Assembly: GCF_014647975.1 (NCBI RefSeq)
Contig: NZ_BMQF01000014.1
Location: forward strand, 1 to 64,000
Source: Streptomyces fumigatiscleroticus
GTDB lineage: Bacteria > Actinomycetota > Actinomycetes > Streptomycetales > Streptomycetaceae
DNA: 64,000 nt
Direction: 5' to 3'
Made by a program: the position numbers and the translations under genes. Below the pieces are notes generated by a model that saw nothing but the letters and a program-made list of their open reading frames with translations, was not told the DNA's origin and did not search any database. Positions 41,462 through 49,762 of this stretch are shown piece after piece. Position 1 is the first letter of the stretch. The number at the start of each line of letters is the position of its first letter.

Positions 41462-42114
41462 ACAGCCCATCCTGGCCCGCCGAGCTGACGGACGGTGACG
41501 TCCTCCTCCGGCCCATAAAGCTGCGCGACCAGCGCGCGTGGCGCGAGGTCAACCGGCGCAACCGCGACTGGCTGCGGCCGTGGGAGGCGACCATCCCGCC
41601 GCCCACGCCGGGCGGGCCGATCGCACACCGGCCGACCTACCGGCAGATGGTCCGGCACCTCAGGGGCGAGGCGAACGGAGGCCGGATGCTGCCGTTCGTC
41701 ATCGAGTACCGGGGCCGTCTGGCCGGGCAGTTGACGGTGGCCGGCATCACCTGGGGCTCGATGTGCTCCGGGCACGTGGGCTACTGGGTGGACCAGGCGG
41801 TGGCCGGCCGCGGAGTGATGCCGACGGCCGTGGCGCTGGCCGTGGACCACTGTTTCCGCACCGTCGGCCTGCACCGCATCGAGGTCTGCATTCGCCCCGA
41901 GAACGGGCCCAGCCGCCGGGTGGTGGAGAAACTCGGATTCCGCGAGGAGGGGATGAGACCCCGTTATCTGCACATCGACGGGGCCTGGCGCGACCACCTC
42001 GTCTTCGCCCTCACCGCGGAGGAGGTCCCGGACGGGCTGCTGCGGCGCTGGCACCGCACACGCGCGAAGAACGCGCCGCGTACGGCCCCGCAGGACAGTC
42101 CTCGGAATCCGTAG
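41458..42114 (+). CDS. GNAT acetyltransferase, RimJ-like (probable CTG start)
   Basis: About 218 residues: a RimJ/RimL-type N-acetyltransferase that modifies ribosomal protein N-termini or similar. It has LLRPIKLRDQRAWREVNRRN in the first 35 residues, YWVDQAVAGRGVMPTAVALA (acetyl-CoA loop, near 108) and CIRPENGPSRRVVEKLGF (near 144). The first ATG in frame, 41647, would delete the conserved N-terminal 63 residues. No ATG, GTG or TTG precedes it. CTG 41458 overlaps the mog stop (CTGA) and follows GGGGGGTG, so it is the likely start. Confidence 0.85.
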   Translation: MNSPSWPAELTDGDVLLRPIKLRDQRAWREVNRRNRDWLRPWEATIPPPTPGGPIAHRPTYRQMVRHLRGEANGGRMLPFVIEYRGRLAGQLTVAGITWGSMCSGHVGYWVDQAVAGRGVMPTAVALAVDHCFRTVGLHRIEVCIRPENGPSRRVVEKLGFREEGMRPRYLHIDGAWRDHLVFALTAEEVPDGLLRRWHRTRAKNAPRTAPQDSPRNP

Positions 42115-42321
42115 GCCTCCCAAGAAATGCGACAGACCGCCATAATTGAATAAGTGTTCGATATTGATCGCTCAGCGATCATCTTGGGCCAATGAATTCG
42201 CGGCCCTGACGCCCCCTTGATCGCATCGATCACAAAAAAAGTTCGAAATATCAGCCAGATCGTGCGACACACCGGCTCAATTGGCGGATGCCCCCGCGCC
42301 GGCCCCTCTACGGTGTGAAGC
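42115..42321. promoter_or_regulatory. AT-rich control region of sepX with two related palindromes
   Basis: This 207-bp gap is far more AT-rich than its surroundings. It contains TGATCGCT-C-AGCGATCA (42165-42181) and TGATCG-CAT-CGATCA (42218-42232), an A7 run, and a GACAC (42266-42270) that resembles the WhiA core site. It must hold the promoter of sepX and its regulator sites. Confidence 0.6.
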
Positions 42322-43584
42322 GTGAGCAGCAGCGGCCTCATCTACGCAGTCATCGTCGGGGCCTGGGCCGCCTACTTGGTGCCTATGTGGCTCCGTAGGC
42401 AGGACGAGCTGAACGAAGCCCGTCCGACGGAACGCTTCAGCACCGCCATCCGGCTGCTGTCCGGACGGGCGGGGATGGAGCGCCGGTACGCCAAGGACCT
42501 GCGGGCGCGCTCCACGGAGGAGGAGCCCGTCGCCGACCCGGACGCCGTCACCGACTCGGTGGACGTCCGGGCCTTCGCGGTGTCCAAAACGCGTCCGCAG
42601 ACCCAGGTCGCCGAACCGCTTCCCGCCGCCGGGCGGACCGCGCCCGCGGGGGAGGAGGCGGGCACGGCCGGGACCGGCCGGGAACCCGGGGCCGGCGCCG
42701 CACCGGCGCGGGGGCGCACCCCGGACGCCCGGCGTACGGCCTCGGCACAGGCCTCGGCGGCGCGCGCCCAGCGCTCGAAGGTCCTCGCCCGTCGCCGCCG
42801 GACCACCGTGGTGCTCTTCCTCGCCTTCACGCTCGGCGCGATCGTCGCGGCGGTCGGCGGGCTCACCTTCCTGTGGGCGCCCGGCGTACCGGCCGTGCTG
42901 CTCAGCGCGTACATCGCCTATCTGCGTTCCCAGGAGCGCCGCCGCTTCACCTACCAGATGGACCGCCGCCGGGCCGAGGCCGCGGCCCAGCGGCTGCGGG
43001 AGCGCCAGCGCCAGCCGCGCCGGCGCCCGGCCGCCGAGGCCGAGGCCGACACCGAGGAGCCGGACGAGGGGCTCGAACCGGAGACCGACCCGGGCCTGCT
43101 CGCGCTCGCCGCGGACCGGCGGGCCCTGGTCGAGCAGACCGACCACGCGGAGTGGGTCGACCAGCAGCGCGAGCGGCAGCGCCGGCCGGGACAGGGCGAC
43201 AGCTGGGAGCCGGTGCCGGTGCCGCTGCCCACGTACGTGACCGCGCCGGTCGCACCGCGGGCCACCACCGACGTGGACCTCGCGGCGCCGGACGCGTGGA
43301 GCTCGGCCCGGTCCAGTGCCGTCCCCGCGGACGGCGGGACGGCCCCGGTGATCCCCGACGGCGTCGACGGCGCCGAGGACGTCGGCGGCTCCGGTGGCTC
43401 CGGTGGCTCCGGTGGCGCGCAGCCGGCCGCGGAGGCCGCCTCCCGCGCGGAGGACCGGCCGGAGAGCGGCGGGCGCAGCGACGCCCGCCGGGCCGCGTCC
43501 GCCCGGCGGGCCCGGGAGCGCGGCCGTACGCCGCTGTTCGACCAGTACGAGGACGGCGAGCGCCGTCGCGCGGCGAACGAGTAG
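42322..43584 (+). CDS. sepX: Cell-division membrane protein SepX / gephyrin-like protein receptor GlpR
   Basis: A 420-residue actinobacterial membrane protein. The N-terminal helix GLIYAVIVGAWAAYLVPMWL (residues 5-24) is followed by conserved RRQDELNEARPTERFSTA. A disordered Ala/Pro linker leads to two central helices (TTVVLFLAFTLGAIVAAVG and WAPGVPAVLLSAYIAYL), then a long charged coil and a disordered tail with short GGSGGSGG repeats. The C-terminal end PLFDQYEDGERRRAANE is conserved-looking. SepX stabilises the divisome and is needed for cross-walls and sporulation septa in Streptomyces; its corynebacterial relative GlpR is the receptor for MoeA-like Glp. Confidence 0.88.
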   Translation: MSSSGLIYAVIVGAWAAYLVPMWLRRQDELNEARPTERFSTAIRLLSGRAGMERRYAKDLRARSTEEEPVADPDAVTDSVDVRAFAVSKTRPQTQVAEPLPAAGRTAPAGEEAGTAGTGREPGAGAAPARGRTPDARRTASAQASAARAQRSKVLARRRRTTVVLFLAFTLGAIVAAVGGLTFLWAPGVPAVLLSAYIAYLRSQERRRFTYQMDRRRAEAAAQRLRERQRQPRRRPAAEAEADTEEPDEGLEPETDPGLLALAADRRALVEQTDHAEWVDQQRERQRRPGQGDSWEPVPVPLPTYVTAPVAPRATTDVDLAAPDAWSSARSSAVPADGGTAPVIPDGVDGAEDVGGSGGSGGSGGAQPAAEAASRAEDRPESGGRSDARRAASARRARERGRTPLFDQYEDGERRRAANE

Positions 43585-43690
43585 CGGGCACGGCACCCGT
43601 CCGCGTCCCCACCTGTGCCGCTCCCGCGGGCGGCAGGGGAACGGATTTCCAAGCAGGCCGACCGGGGTGCTAAAGTTTCACTCGTTGCAA

Positions 43691-43764
43691 GGGCCTGTGG
43701 CGCAGTCCGGTAGCGCACCTCGTTCGCATCGAGGGGGCCAGGGGTTCAAATCCCCTCAGGTCCA
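43691..43764 (+). tRNA. tRNA-Ala (CGC)
   Basis: 74-nt cloverleaf: acceptor GGGCCTG/CAGGTCC including the G3-U70 pair that marks tRNA-Ala. D arm GCGC/GCGC. Anticodon stem CCTCG/CGAGG with loop TTCGCAT gives CGC, and the T arm is AGGGG-TTCAAAT-CCCCT. CCA is not encoded. Confidence 0.95.
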
Positions 43765-43795
43765 CCGCAACAACTGTTCGCGAGGCAGTTGCTGA

Positions 43796-43833
43796 GATCC
43801 CGCCCGATCGGTTGATCGGGCGGGATCTTTGTT
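43796..43833 (+). terminator. Rho-independent terminator after tRNA-Ala
   Basis: 14-bp perfect arms (GATCCCGCCCGATC) with a 4-base loop, followed by TTTGTTGT. It ends the tRNA transcript. Confidence 0.9.
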
Positions 43834-43904
43834 GTGTGCGCGGGAGGGCGTCGCGGGTGCGGGGCGCCCAATGCGCTGACGCCCCGTCAGTGATGTGCCG
43901 TCGC

Positions 43905-44408
43905 TCACAGCCGCTTCGCGTAGCACAGGCTCGACTCGTGGAAGCGGTAGTAGCCGAACTTCTCGCACGGCTCGTAGCCGCTGGAGAGGTACAGGCCTAT
44001 CGCCTCCGGCTGCGCGGTGCCCGTCTCCAGGACCATGCGGAGACGGCCGGCCGCGCGGGCGTTCTCCTCCAGGGCGGTCAGCATGCGGCGGGCCAGGCCC
44101 CGGCCGCGCATCTCCTCCACCACGTACATCCGCTTCAGCTCGGCGTCGCCGTCGCGGTTGCCCTCGCCGTTGGTGTCCTGCGCGCGCCAGCCGCCCGAGG
44201 CGATGGGGACGTCGTTCTCGTCGTAACCGAGCAGGTAGAGGCCGTTCGGCGGCTGGAAGTCCGACGCGGCCAGGGGCGTGGCGTCGCCGCCGTCGCCGTA
44301 GCGGGCGTCGTACTCGGCCTGGACCTGGTCGTTGAGCTTGCGCGCGTCGGGGTGGTCGAAGGAGACCGGACGGATATTCATGCTGGTTACCGTATTCTGA
44401 TTCATCAT
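43905..44408 (-). CDS. GNAT-family N-acetyltransferase
   Basis: A 167-residue GNAT enzyme. It has VQAEYDARYGDGG at about residue 30, AELKRMYVVEEMRGRGLARRM (beta4 and acetyl-CoA loop, near 90) and LETGTAQPEAIGLYLSSGYEP (near 126), then a C-terminal CYAKRL. It resembles the PA4866/ElaA-like small-molecule group; the substrate is unknown. ATG 44408 or an internal ATG at 44381 are both possible; neither has a strong ribosome binding site. It is divergent from the exonuclease III gene 38 bp away. Confidence 0.85.
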   Translation of the reverse strand: MMNQNTVTSMNIRPVSFDHPDARKLNDQVQAEYDARYGDGGDATPLAASDFQPPNGLYLLGYDENDVPIASGGWRAQDTNGEGNRDGDAELKRMYVVEEMRGRGLARRMLTALEENARAAGRLRMVLETGTAQPEAIGLYLSSGYEPCEKFGYYRFHESSLCYAKRL

Positions 44409-44446
44409 CCAACAGGACCAGTCCAGTGTGCCGGTATTGTTCCGGG

Positions 44447-45250
44447 GTGCTGACTGTGACCTCCGCCAATGTGAACGGGCTGCGCGCCGCCGCGAAGAAG
44501 GGCTTCGTGGAGTGGCTCGCGCAGACCTCCGCCGACGCGCTGTGCCTTCAGGAGGTGCGGGCCGAGCCGCAGCAGCTGCCCGAGCACGTCCGCACGCCCG
44601 AGGGCTGGCACGTGGTGCACGCGCCCGCCGCCGCCAAGGGCCGCGCCGGCGTCTCCCTCTACACCCGCCGCGAGCCCGACCGCGTCCAGGTCGGCTTCGG
44701 CTCCACGGAGTTCGACGGCAGCGGCCGGTACGTCGAGGCCGACCTGCCGGGCGTCACGGTCGCCTCGCTGTACCTGCCCTCCGGCGAGGTCGGCACCGAG
44801 CGGCAGGACGAGAAGATCCGCTTCATGGACGAGTTCCTCGCCCACCTCAAGGAACTGCGCGAACGTGCCGCCGCCGACGGCCGCGAGGTCCTGGTCTGCG
44901 GCGACTGGAACATCGCCCACCAGCAGGCCGACCTGAAGAACTGGCGCGCCAACCAGAAGAACTCCGGCTTCCTGCCCGAGGAGCGGGAGTGGCTGAGCCG
45001 CGTCCTGGACCCGGCGGAGGGCGGCTACGTCGACGTCGTGCGGGCGCTGCACCCCGGGGTGGAGGGGCCGTACTCGTGGTGGTCGTACCGGGGGCGGGCC
45101 TTCGACAATGACGCGGGCTGGCGGATCGACTACCACGTGGCGACCCCCGGGCTGGCCGGCCGGGCGGTCAAGGGGTTCGTGGAGCGTGCGGCCAGTCATG
45201 CCGAGCGCTGGTCCGACCACGCGCCGGTGACCGTGGTCTACGACAGCTAG
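44447..45250 (+). CDS. xth: Exodeoxyribonuclease III
   Basis: A 267-residue exonuclease III/AP endonuclease that cuts at abasic sites and resects 3' ends in base-excision repair. Catalytic segments: SANVNGLRAA (near 6), LCLQEVRAEP with the metal Glu (near 34), LVCGDWNIAHQQADLKN (near 148) and the C-terminal WSDHAPVTV. GTG 44447 is preceded by only a short GGG, so translation may be nearly leaderless. The 3' end overlaps the convergent MerR gene by 4 bases. Confidence 0.93.
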   Translation: MLTVTSANVNGLRAAAKKGFVEWLAQTSADALCLQEVRAEPQQLPEHVRTPEGWHVVHAPAAAKGRAGVSLYTRREPDRVQVGFGSTEFDGSGRYVEADLPGVTVASLYLPSGEVGTERQDEKIRFMDEFLAHLKELRERAAADGREVLVCGDWNIAHQQADLKNWRANQKNSGFLPEEREWLSRVLDPAEGGYVDVVRALHPGVEGPYSWWSYRGRAFDNDAGWRIDYHVATPGLAGRAVKGFVERAASHAERWSDHAPVTVVYDS

Positions 45251-45927
45251 GACGGGCCCCGGTCCCGCCCCGCCTCGGAGGCCTTGCGCAGCCGCCGGTC
45301 CAGTGCCAGGGAGAGTTCCGCCTCCACCACGCTGCGGGCCAGGGGGCGCAGGCGCTGGAGGTCTTCCTCGGGGGCGTGGGTGAGGACCAGGTCGGCGAAG
45401 AGTTCGGCGAGGGCGTCGGCGTGCTGCCGGACGCGGGCGCCCGCCTGGAGGACGGCGGAGAGGGGTATGCCCTCGCGGACCAGGGCCGCGGAGACGTCCA
45501 GCAGCCGGCGGCTGATGTGGACGATCTCCTCGCCGTCGGTGCCGAGGTAGCCGAGTTCCAGCGCGGCGGCGAGGTTCTCGGGGGTGGCCTCTCCCGCGAA
45601 GTGGTCGGCGAGTTCCTCGGGGGTGAGCCGGACCGGGGTCTCCTCGGTGGGCTCGCCGAAGCCGAGGAGGTCGCCGACGTCGCGGCCGTGGTCGAAGGCG
45701 TCGGCGAGGTCCGCGATGCCGTTGAGGGTGTGGCCGCGCTCCAGCAGCGCCGAGATGGTGCGCAGCCGGGCCAGGTGGTGGTCGTCGTACCAGGCGATAC
45801 GGCCCTCGCGGCGGGGTGGCGGGATCAGTTTGCGCTCGCGGTAGAAGCGCAGGGTGCGCACCGTGATGCCGGCCAGCCGGGCCAGCTCCTCCATGCGGTA
45901 CTCGCGTCGCGCGCCGTCTGCTGCCAC
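45247..45927 (-). CDS. MerR-family transcriptional regulator
   Basis: A 226-residue MerR regulator. N-terminal helix-turn-helix and wing: YRMEELARLAGITVRTLRFY, then IPPPRREGRIAWYDDHHLAR. A coiled linker and a C-terminal effector domain without Cys follow, so it does not sense metals. It is divergent from the Baeyer-Villiger operon across 146 bp containing GTACCGCCGGTAAC. It very likely controls that operon in response to an organic ligand. Confidence 0.9.
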   Translation of the reverse strand: MAADGARREYRMEELARLAGITVRTLRFYRERKLIPPPRREGRIAWYDDHHLARLRTISALLERGHTLNGIADLADAFDHGRDVGDLLGFGEPTEETPVRLTPEELADHFAGEATPENLAAALELGYLGTDGEEIVHISRRLLDVSAALVREGIPLSAVLQAGARVRQHADALAELFADLVLTHAPEEDLQRLRPLARSVVEAELSLALDRRLRKASEAGRDRGPS

Positions 45928-46073
45928 GTCAGCACCCTATGTTGTACCGCCGGTAACTTTCCTTGCGCCGCCCCCTACCGATCGGTACGGCGCTGTTCTA
46001 CGCTCCCATTGCGCCAGTGTTCACTGGCAGAGTCGTAGGCAGTGCGTCAGAGGCGATGCATGGAGGCTTCGGG

Positions 46074-47594
46074 ATGGCCGAGCGCGAACACGAACATGTC
46101 GGACACGAGCATGTGCGGGTGGCGGTGGTCGGGTCCGGGTTCGGCGGACTGGGCGCCGCCGTGCGGCTGCGCCGCGAGGGGATCACCGACTTCGTCGTCC
46201 TGGAGCGGGCCGGCAGTGTGGGCGGCACCTGGCGGGACAACAGCTATCCCGGCTGCGCCTGCGACGTACCGTCCCATCTGTACTCGTTCTCCTTCGCGCC
46301 GAATCCCGAGTGGCCCCGCACCTTCTCCGGGCAGCGGCACATCCACGCGTACCTGGAGCACGTGGCGGACGTCTTCCGCCTGCGGCCGCACCTGCGCTTC
46401 GACTCCGAGGTCACGCGGATGACCTGGAACGGGGAGCTGCTGCGGTGGGACATCGAGACCACGAGCGGGAACCTCTCCGCCGATGTCGTCGTGTCCGCCA
46501 CCGGGCCGCTGTCCGACCCGAAGATCCCCGACATCCCCGGGCTGGACTCCTTCCCCGGCAAGGTCTTCCACTCCGCCCGCTGGGACCACGGCTACGACCT
46601 GCGCGGCAAGCGGGTCGCCATGGTGGGGACCGGCGCGTCCGCCATCCAGATCGTGCCGAACATCCAGCCGCGGGTCGGCCGGCTCACGCTGTTCCAGCGC
46701 ACGCCGCCGTGGGTCATGCCGCGCGTCGACCGCGCGATCAGCGGCGCCGAGCGGGCCCTGCACCGGGCGCTGCCCTTCACCACCCGGTTGCGCCGGGGAG
46801 TGCTGTGGGGCATCCGTGAGCTCCAGGTCCAGGCGTTCACCAAGCACCCCCATGAGCTGGGCTTCGTCGAGCAGCTGGCCAAGCGGAACATGGCCCGGGC
46901 GATCAAGGACCCGGCGCTGCGGGCCAAGCTGACCCCCGACTACCGCATCGGCTGCAAGCGCATCCTGCTGTCCAACGACTACTATCCGGCGCTCGCGCGG
47001 CCCAACGTGGACGTGGTCGCCGCCGGCCTGGCCGAGGTCCGCGGCTCCACACTGGTCGCCGCCGACGGCACCGAGGCCGAGGCCGACGCGATCGTCTTCG
47101 GCACCGGCTTCCACGTCACCGACATGCCGATCGCCGAGCGGGTGGTCGGCGCGGACGGGCGGACGCTCGCCGAGACCTGGAAGGACGGCATGGAGGCGCT
47201 GCGCGGCAGCGCGGCGGCCGGCTTCCCGAACTTCATGACGGTCATCGGGCCCAACACCGGCCTCGGGAACTCCTCCATGATCCTCATGATCGAGTCCCAG
47301 CTGAACTACATGGCCGACTATCTGCGGCAGCTCGACGTCCTCGGCGGCCGGGCCGCCCTGGACGCCCGCCCCGCCGCCGTCCGGGCGTGGAACCACAGAG
47401 TGCAGCAGCGCATGCGGCGCACGGTGTGGAACACCGGCGGCTGCACCAGCTGGTACCTGGACGCCCATGGGCGCAACACCACCGTCTGGCCGGGGACGAC
47501 GAGTGAGTTCCGGCGGGCCACCCGGCACGTGGACCTCGGGGAGTACGACGTCCTGCGGGCGTCCGACCGCAAGGGCGCGGAGGCGGTCGCATGA
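46074..47594 (+). CDS. Flavin monooxygenase, Baeyer-Villiger type
   Basis: A 506-residue FAD/NADPH monooxygenase. The FAD Rossmann motif GSGFGG is at 20-25, and GSVGGTWRDNSYPG near 45-60. The Baeyer-Villiger fingerprint FxGxxxHxxxW(P/D) is present as FPGKVFHSARWD near 160-171, followed by the NADPH motif GTGASA near 185. Such enzymes insert oxygen next to a ketone to give an ester. ATG 46074 follows GGAGG. It is the first gene of a three-gene operon: its stop overlaps the hydrolase ATG (ATGA). MymA-type flavin monooxygenases are close relatives. Confidence 0.92.
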   Translation: MAEREHEHVGHEHVRVAVVGSGFGGLGAAVRLRREGITDFVVLERAGSVGGTWRDNSYPGCACDVPSHLYSFSFAPNPEWPRTFSGQRHIHAYLEHVADVFRLRPHLRFDSEVTRMTWNGELLRWDIETTSGNLSADVVVSATGPLSDPKIPDIPGLDSFPGKVFHSARWDHGYDLRGKRVAMVGTGASAIQIVPNIQPRVGRLTLFQRTPPWVMPRVDRAISGAERALHRALPFTTRLRRGVLWGIRELQVQAFTKHPHELGFVEQLAKRNMARAIKDPALRAKLTPDYRIGCKRILLSNDYYPALARPNVDVVAAGLAEVRGSTLVAADGTEAEADAIVFGTGFHVTDMPIAERVVGADGRTLAETWKDGMEALRGSAAAGFPNFMTVIGPNTGLGNSSMILMIESQLNYMADYLRQLDVLGGRAALDARPAAVRAWNHRVQQRMRRTVWNTGGCTSWYLDAHGRNTTVWPGTTSEFRRATRHVDLGEYDVLRASDRKGAEAVA

Positions 47595-48547
47595 GCCGCC
47601 CGATGCACGTGACCTCCGGGCCGTACGCCCCGCCCGCTCCCGCCCGTGAGCTGACCGCCGTCTCCGCCGACGGGGCCCGGCTGCACGTCCAGGTGCACGG
47701 CCGGACCGACGACCCGGACGCCCCCGCGGTGGTCCTCTCCCACGGCTGGACCTGCTCGACCGCCTTCTGGGCGGCGCAGCTGAGGGACCTGGCCGCCGAC
47801 CACCGGGTCGTCGTCTACGACCAGCGCGGCCACGGGCGCAGCCCGGCCAGCCCGGCGTGCAGCACCGAGGCGCTCGCCGACGACCTGGAGGCCGTGCTGG
47901 ACGCGACCCTCGCACCGGGCGAGAAGGCCGTGATAGCGGGCCACTCGATGGGCGGGATGACGGTGCTGGCGGCGGCCGGCCGGCCCGCGTTCCGGGAGCA
48001 CGCGGCGGCCGTCCTGCTGTGCAGCACGGGCAGTTCGCAGCTGGTCGCGTCCTCGACGGTGCTGCCGCTGAAGCCGGGCCGCATACGCACCGCGCTGACC
48101 CGCCGCATACTCGGCTCCCGGGCCCCGCTCGGCCCGGTCACACCCGTGGCCCGCGCGATCCTGAAGTATGGGACGATGGGCCCGGGTTCGGCGCCGCACA
48201 TGGTGGAGGCGTGCGCCCGTATCGTGCACGCCTGCCCCACCCAAGTGCGCCACTCCTGGTCGCAGGTGCTCGACCTGCTCGATCTCGACCACCGAATACG
48301 GGAGCTGGAGGTGCCGACGGCCGTCCTGGTCGGCACGGCCGACCGGCTGACGCCGCCGGTGCACGCCCGTGCGCTGGCCGCCGCGCTGCCGAACTGTCTC
48401 GGCGTGACCGAGCTGACCGGACTCGGGCACATGACGCCCATAGAGGCGCCCGAGCTGGTCGGCGCGAAGATACGTGAACTCGTCGGTGCGTACGTCGTCT
48501 CCGCCGCCGAAGCGGGCGATGTCCAGGGCGTCAGGGAGGACGCATGA
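47591..48547 (+). CDS. Alpha/beta hydrolase (probable esterase of the BVMO operon)
   Basis: A 318-residue alpha/beta hydrolase. Oxyanion-hole segment LSHGWTCSTAFW near residue 50, nucleophile elbow GHSMGG near 117-122, acid VGTADRLTPP near 249 and His in GLGHMTPIE near 277. The ATG overlaps the monooxygenase stop by 4 bases, and the stop overlaps the SDR start by 4 bases. In this position it could hydrolyse the ester or lactone made by the monooxygenase. Confidence 0.92.
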   Translation: MSRPMHVTSGPYAPPAPARELTAVSADGARLHVQVHGRTDDPDAPAVVLSHGWTCSTAFWAAQLRDLAADHRVVVYDQRGHGRSPASPACSTEALADDLEAVLDATLAPGEKAVIAGHSMGGMTVLAAAGRPAFREHAAAVLLCSTGSSQLVASSTVLPLKPGRIRTALTRRILGSRAPLGPVTPVARAILKYGTMGPGSAPHMVEACARIVHACPTQVRHSWSQVLDLLDLDHRIRELEVPTAVLVGTADRLTPPVHARALAAALPNCLGVTELTGLGHMTPIEAPELVGAKIRELVGAYVVSAAEAGDVQGVREDA

Positions 48548-49428
48548 GCAGGGTGAGTCTGGAGGGGCGGGTCGCCGTCGTCACCGGAGCCGCGCGGGGC
48601 GTCGGGGAACTGCTCGCCCGCAAGCTGTCCGCGCGCGGGGTGAGGATCGCGCTGGTGGGGCTGGAGCCGGACACGCTCAAGGAGGTGTCGGCGCGGCTGC
48701 ACAGCGACAGCGACCACTGGCACGCGGACGTCACCGACCAGGAGGCGATGACCCGGGTCGCCCAGGAGGTGAAGGAACGCTTCGGCAGGGTCGACATCGT
48801 GGTCGCCAATGCGGGCGTCGCCACCGGCGGGCCCTTCGTCGACTCCGACCCGGAGTCCTGGCGGCGGGTGATCGAGGTCAATCTGGTCGGGTCGGCGGTG
48901 ACCGCCCGCGCCTTCCTGCCGCTGCTGCTGGACAGCCGCGGCTATCTGCTCCAGATCGCCTCCCTCGCGGCGATCACGCCGGCACCGATGATGAGCGCGT
49001 ACTGCGCCTCGAAGTCCGGGGTGGAGGCGTACGCGCACAGCCTGCGCGCCGAGGTCGGCTACCGGGGCGTCAAGGTCGGCATCGGCTATCTGTCCTGGAC
49101 CGACACCGACATGGTGCGCGGGGCCGACCAGGAGGACGTCATGCGGGAGCTGCGGCAGCGGCTGCCGTGGCCGTCCAACAAGACCTATCCGCTGGGACCG
49201 GCCGTGGACCGGCTGGTGGACGGCATCGAACGGCGGGCGGGCCATGTGTACGGGCAGTGGTGGCTGCGCGGCATGCAGGGCGTGCGCGGTTACCTGCCGG
49301 GGCTGATCGGGACCGTCGGCCAGCGGGAGATGCGGCGGTTCGCGCCCCGGCTGACCGGCATGCGGACGGGTCTGGTGGGCGCGGGCGGCGCGGCCGACGA
49401 GCAGCACCGCACTACGCGCCGTGACTGA
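48544..49428 (+). CDS. Short-chain dehydrogenase/reductase of the BVMO operon
   Basis: A 294-residue classical SDR. The NAD(P) motif TGAARGVG is near residues 14-21, NAGVATGG near 95, and the catalytic Ser in IASLAAIT and YCASK (Tyr/Lys near 158-162). The C-terminal 60 residues extend beyond the minimal fold, as in mycobacterial members. ATG 48544 overlaps the previous stop. It could oxidise an alcohol to the ketone used by the monooxygenase. Confidence 0.92.
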   Translation: MSRVSLEGRVAVVTGAARGVGELLARKLSARGVRIALVGLEPDTLKEVSARLHSDSDHWHADVTDQEAMTRVAQEVKERFGRVDIVVANAGVATGGPFVDSDPESWRRVIEVNLVGSAVTARAFLPLLLDSRGYLLQIASLAAITPAPMMSAYCASKSGVEAYAHSLRAEVGYRGVKVGIGYLSWTDTDMVRGADQEDVMRELRQRLPWPSNKTYPLGPAVDRLVDGIERRAGHVYGQWWLRGMQGVRGYLPGLIGTVGQREMRRFAPRLTGMRTGLVGAGGAADEQHRTTRRD

Positions 49429-49505
49429 TCGACATGCGCAGGGTCACCCCGCGTGTGAGTCTGGTCGGGCTTGAACCCCCCACCCACTACGGGAGTGAAC
49501 CCATC

Positions 49506-49697
49506 ATGGGCATGAAGGAACTGTTCGAGGACCAGTCCGACGAGCCGCAGGAGCAGGCCAAGCAGAAGGCGCAGCAGGGCAGGGAGCAGCTCCAGCAGCG
49601 CGGCCGCCGTCGTGACGAGGACGCGGACCGGGACATGGACCGGGACACCTTGCAGCGCGACGCGGACGACCGCTTCGACCAGGACTACGACATCTGA
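49506..49697 (+). CDS. Small charged Gln/Arg/Asp-rich protein
   Basis: A 63-residue very hydrophilic protein: a Gln/Lys/Glu helix (EQAKQKAQQGREQLQQR) followed by alternating Arg and Asp to the end. It is probably disordered or coiled, without a known domain. ATG 49506 is 12 bases after GGGAGTG. A perfect palindromic terminator follows 15 bp after the stop. It is transcribed alone or from read-through of the SDR operon. The function is unknown. Confidence 0.65.
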   Translation: MGMKELFEDQSDEPQEQAKQKAQQGREQLQQRGRRRDEDADRDMDRDTLQRDADDRFDQDYDI

Positions 49698-49712
49698 CGC
49701 GCCGCCGAGCCC

Positions 49713-49750
49713 GGTAAGGGGTGCCCCGCCATGGCGGGGCACCCCTTACC
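49713..49750. terminator. Perfect 38-bp palindrome terminator
   Basis: Two 19-bp arms beginning GGTAAGGGGTGCCCCGCC with no spacer, placed between convergent genes (stops at 49697 and 49763). It serves both directions. Confidence 0.9.
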
Positions 49751-49762
49751 GCGTTCCTCCGC

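Noticed and set aside
38933..41470. 845-codon open frame antisense to moeA and moaC
   Set aside because: Shadow of three well-supported genes on the plus strand; no recognisable protein.
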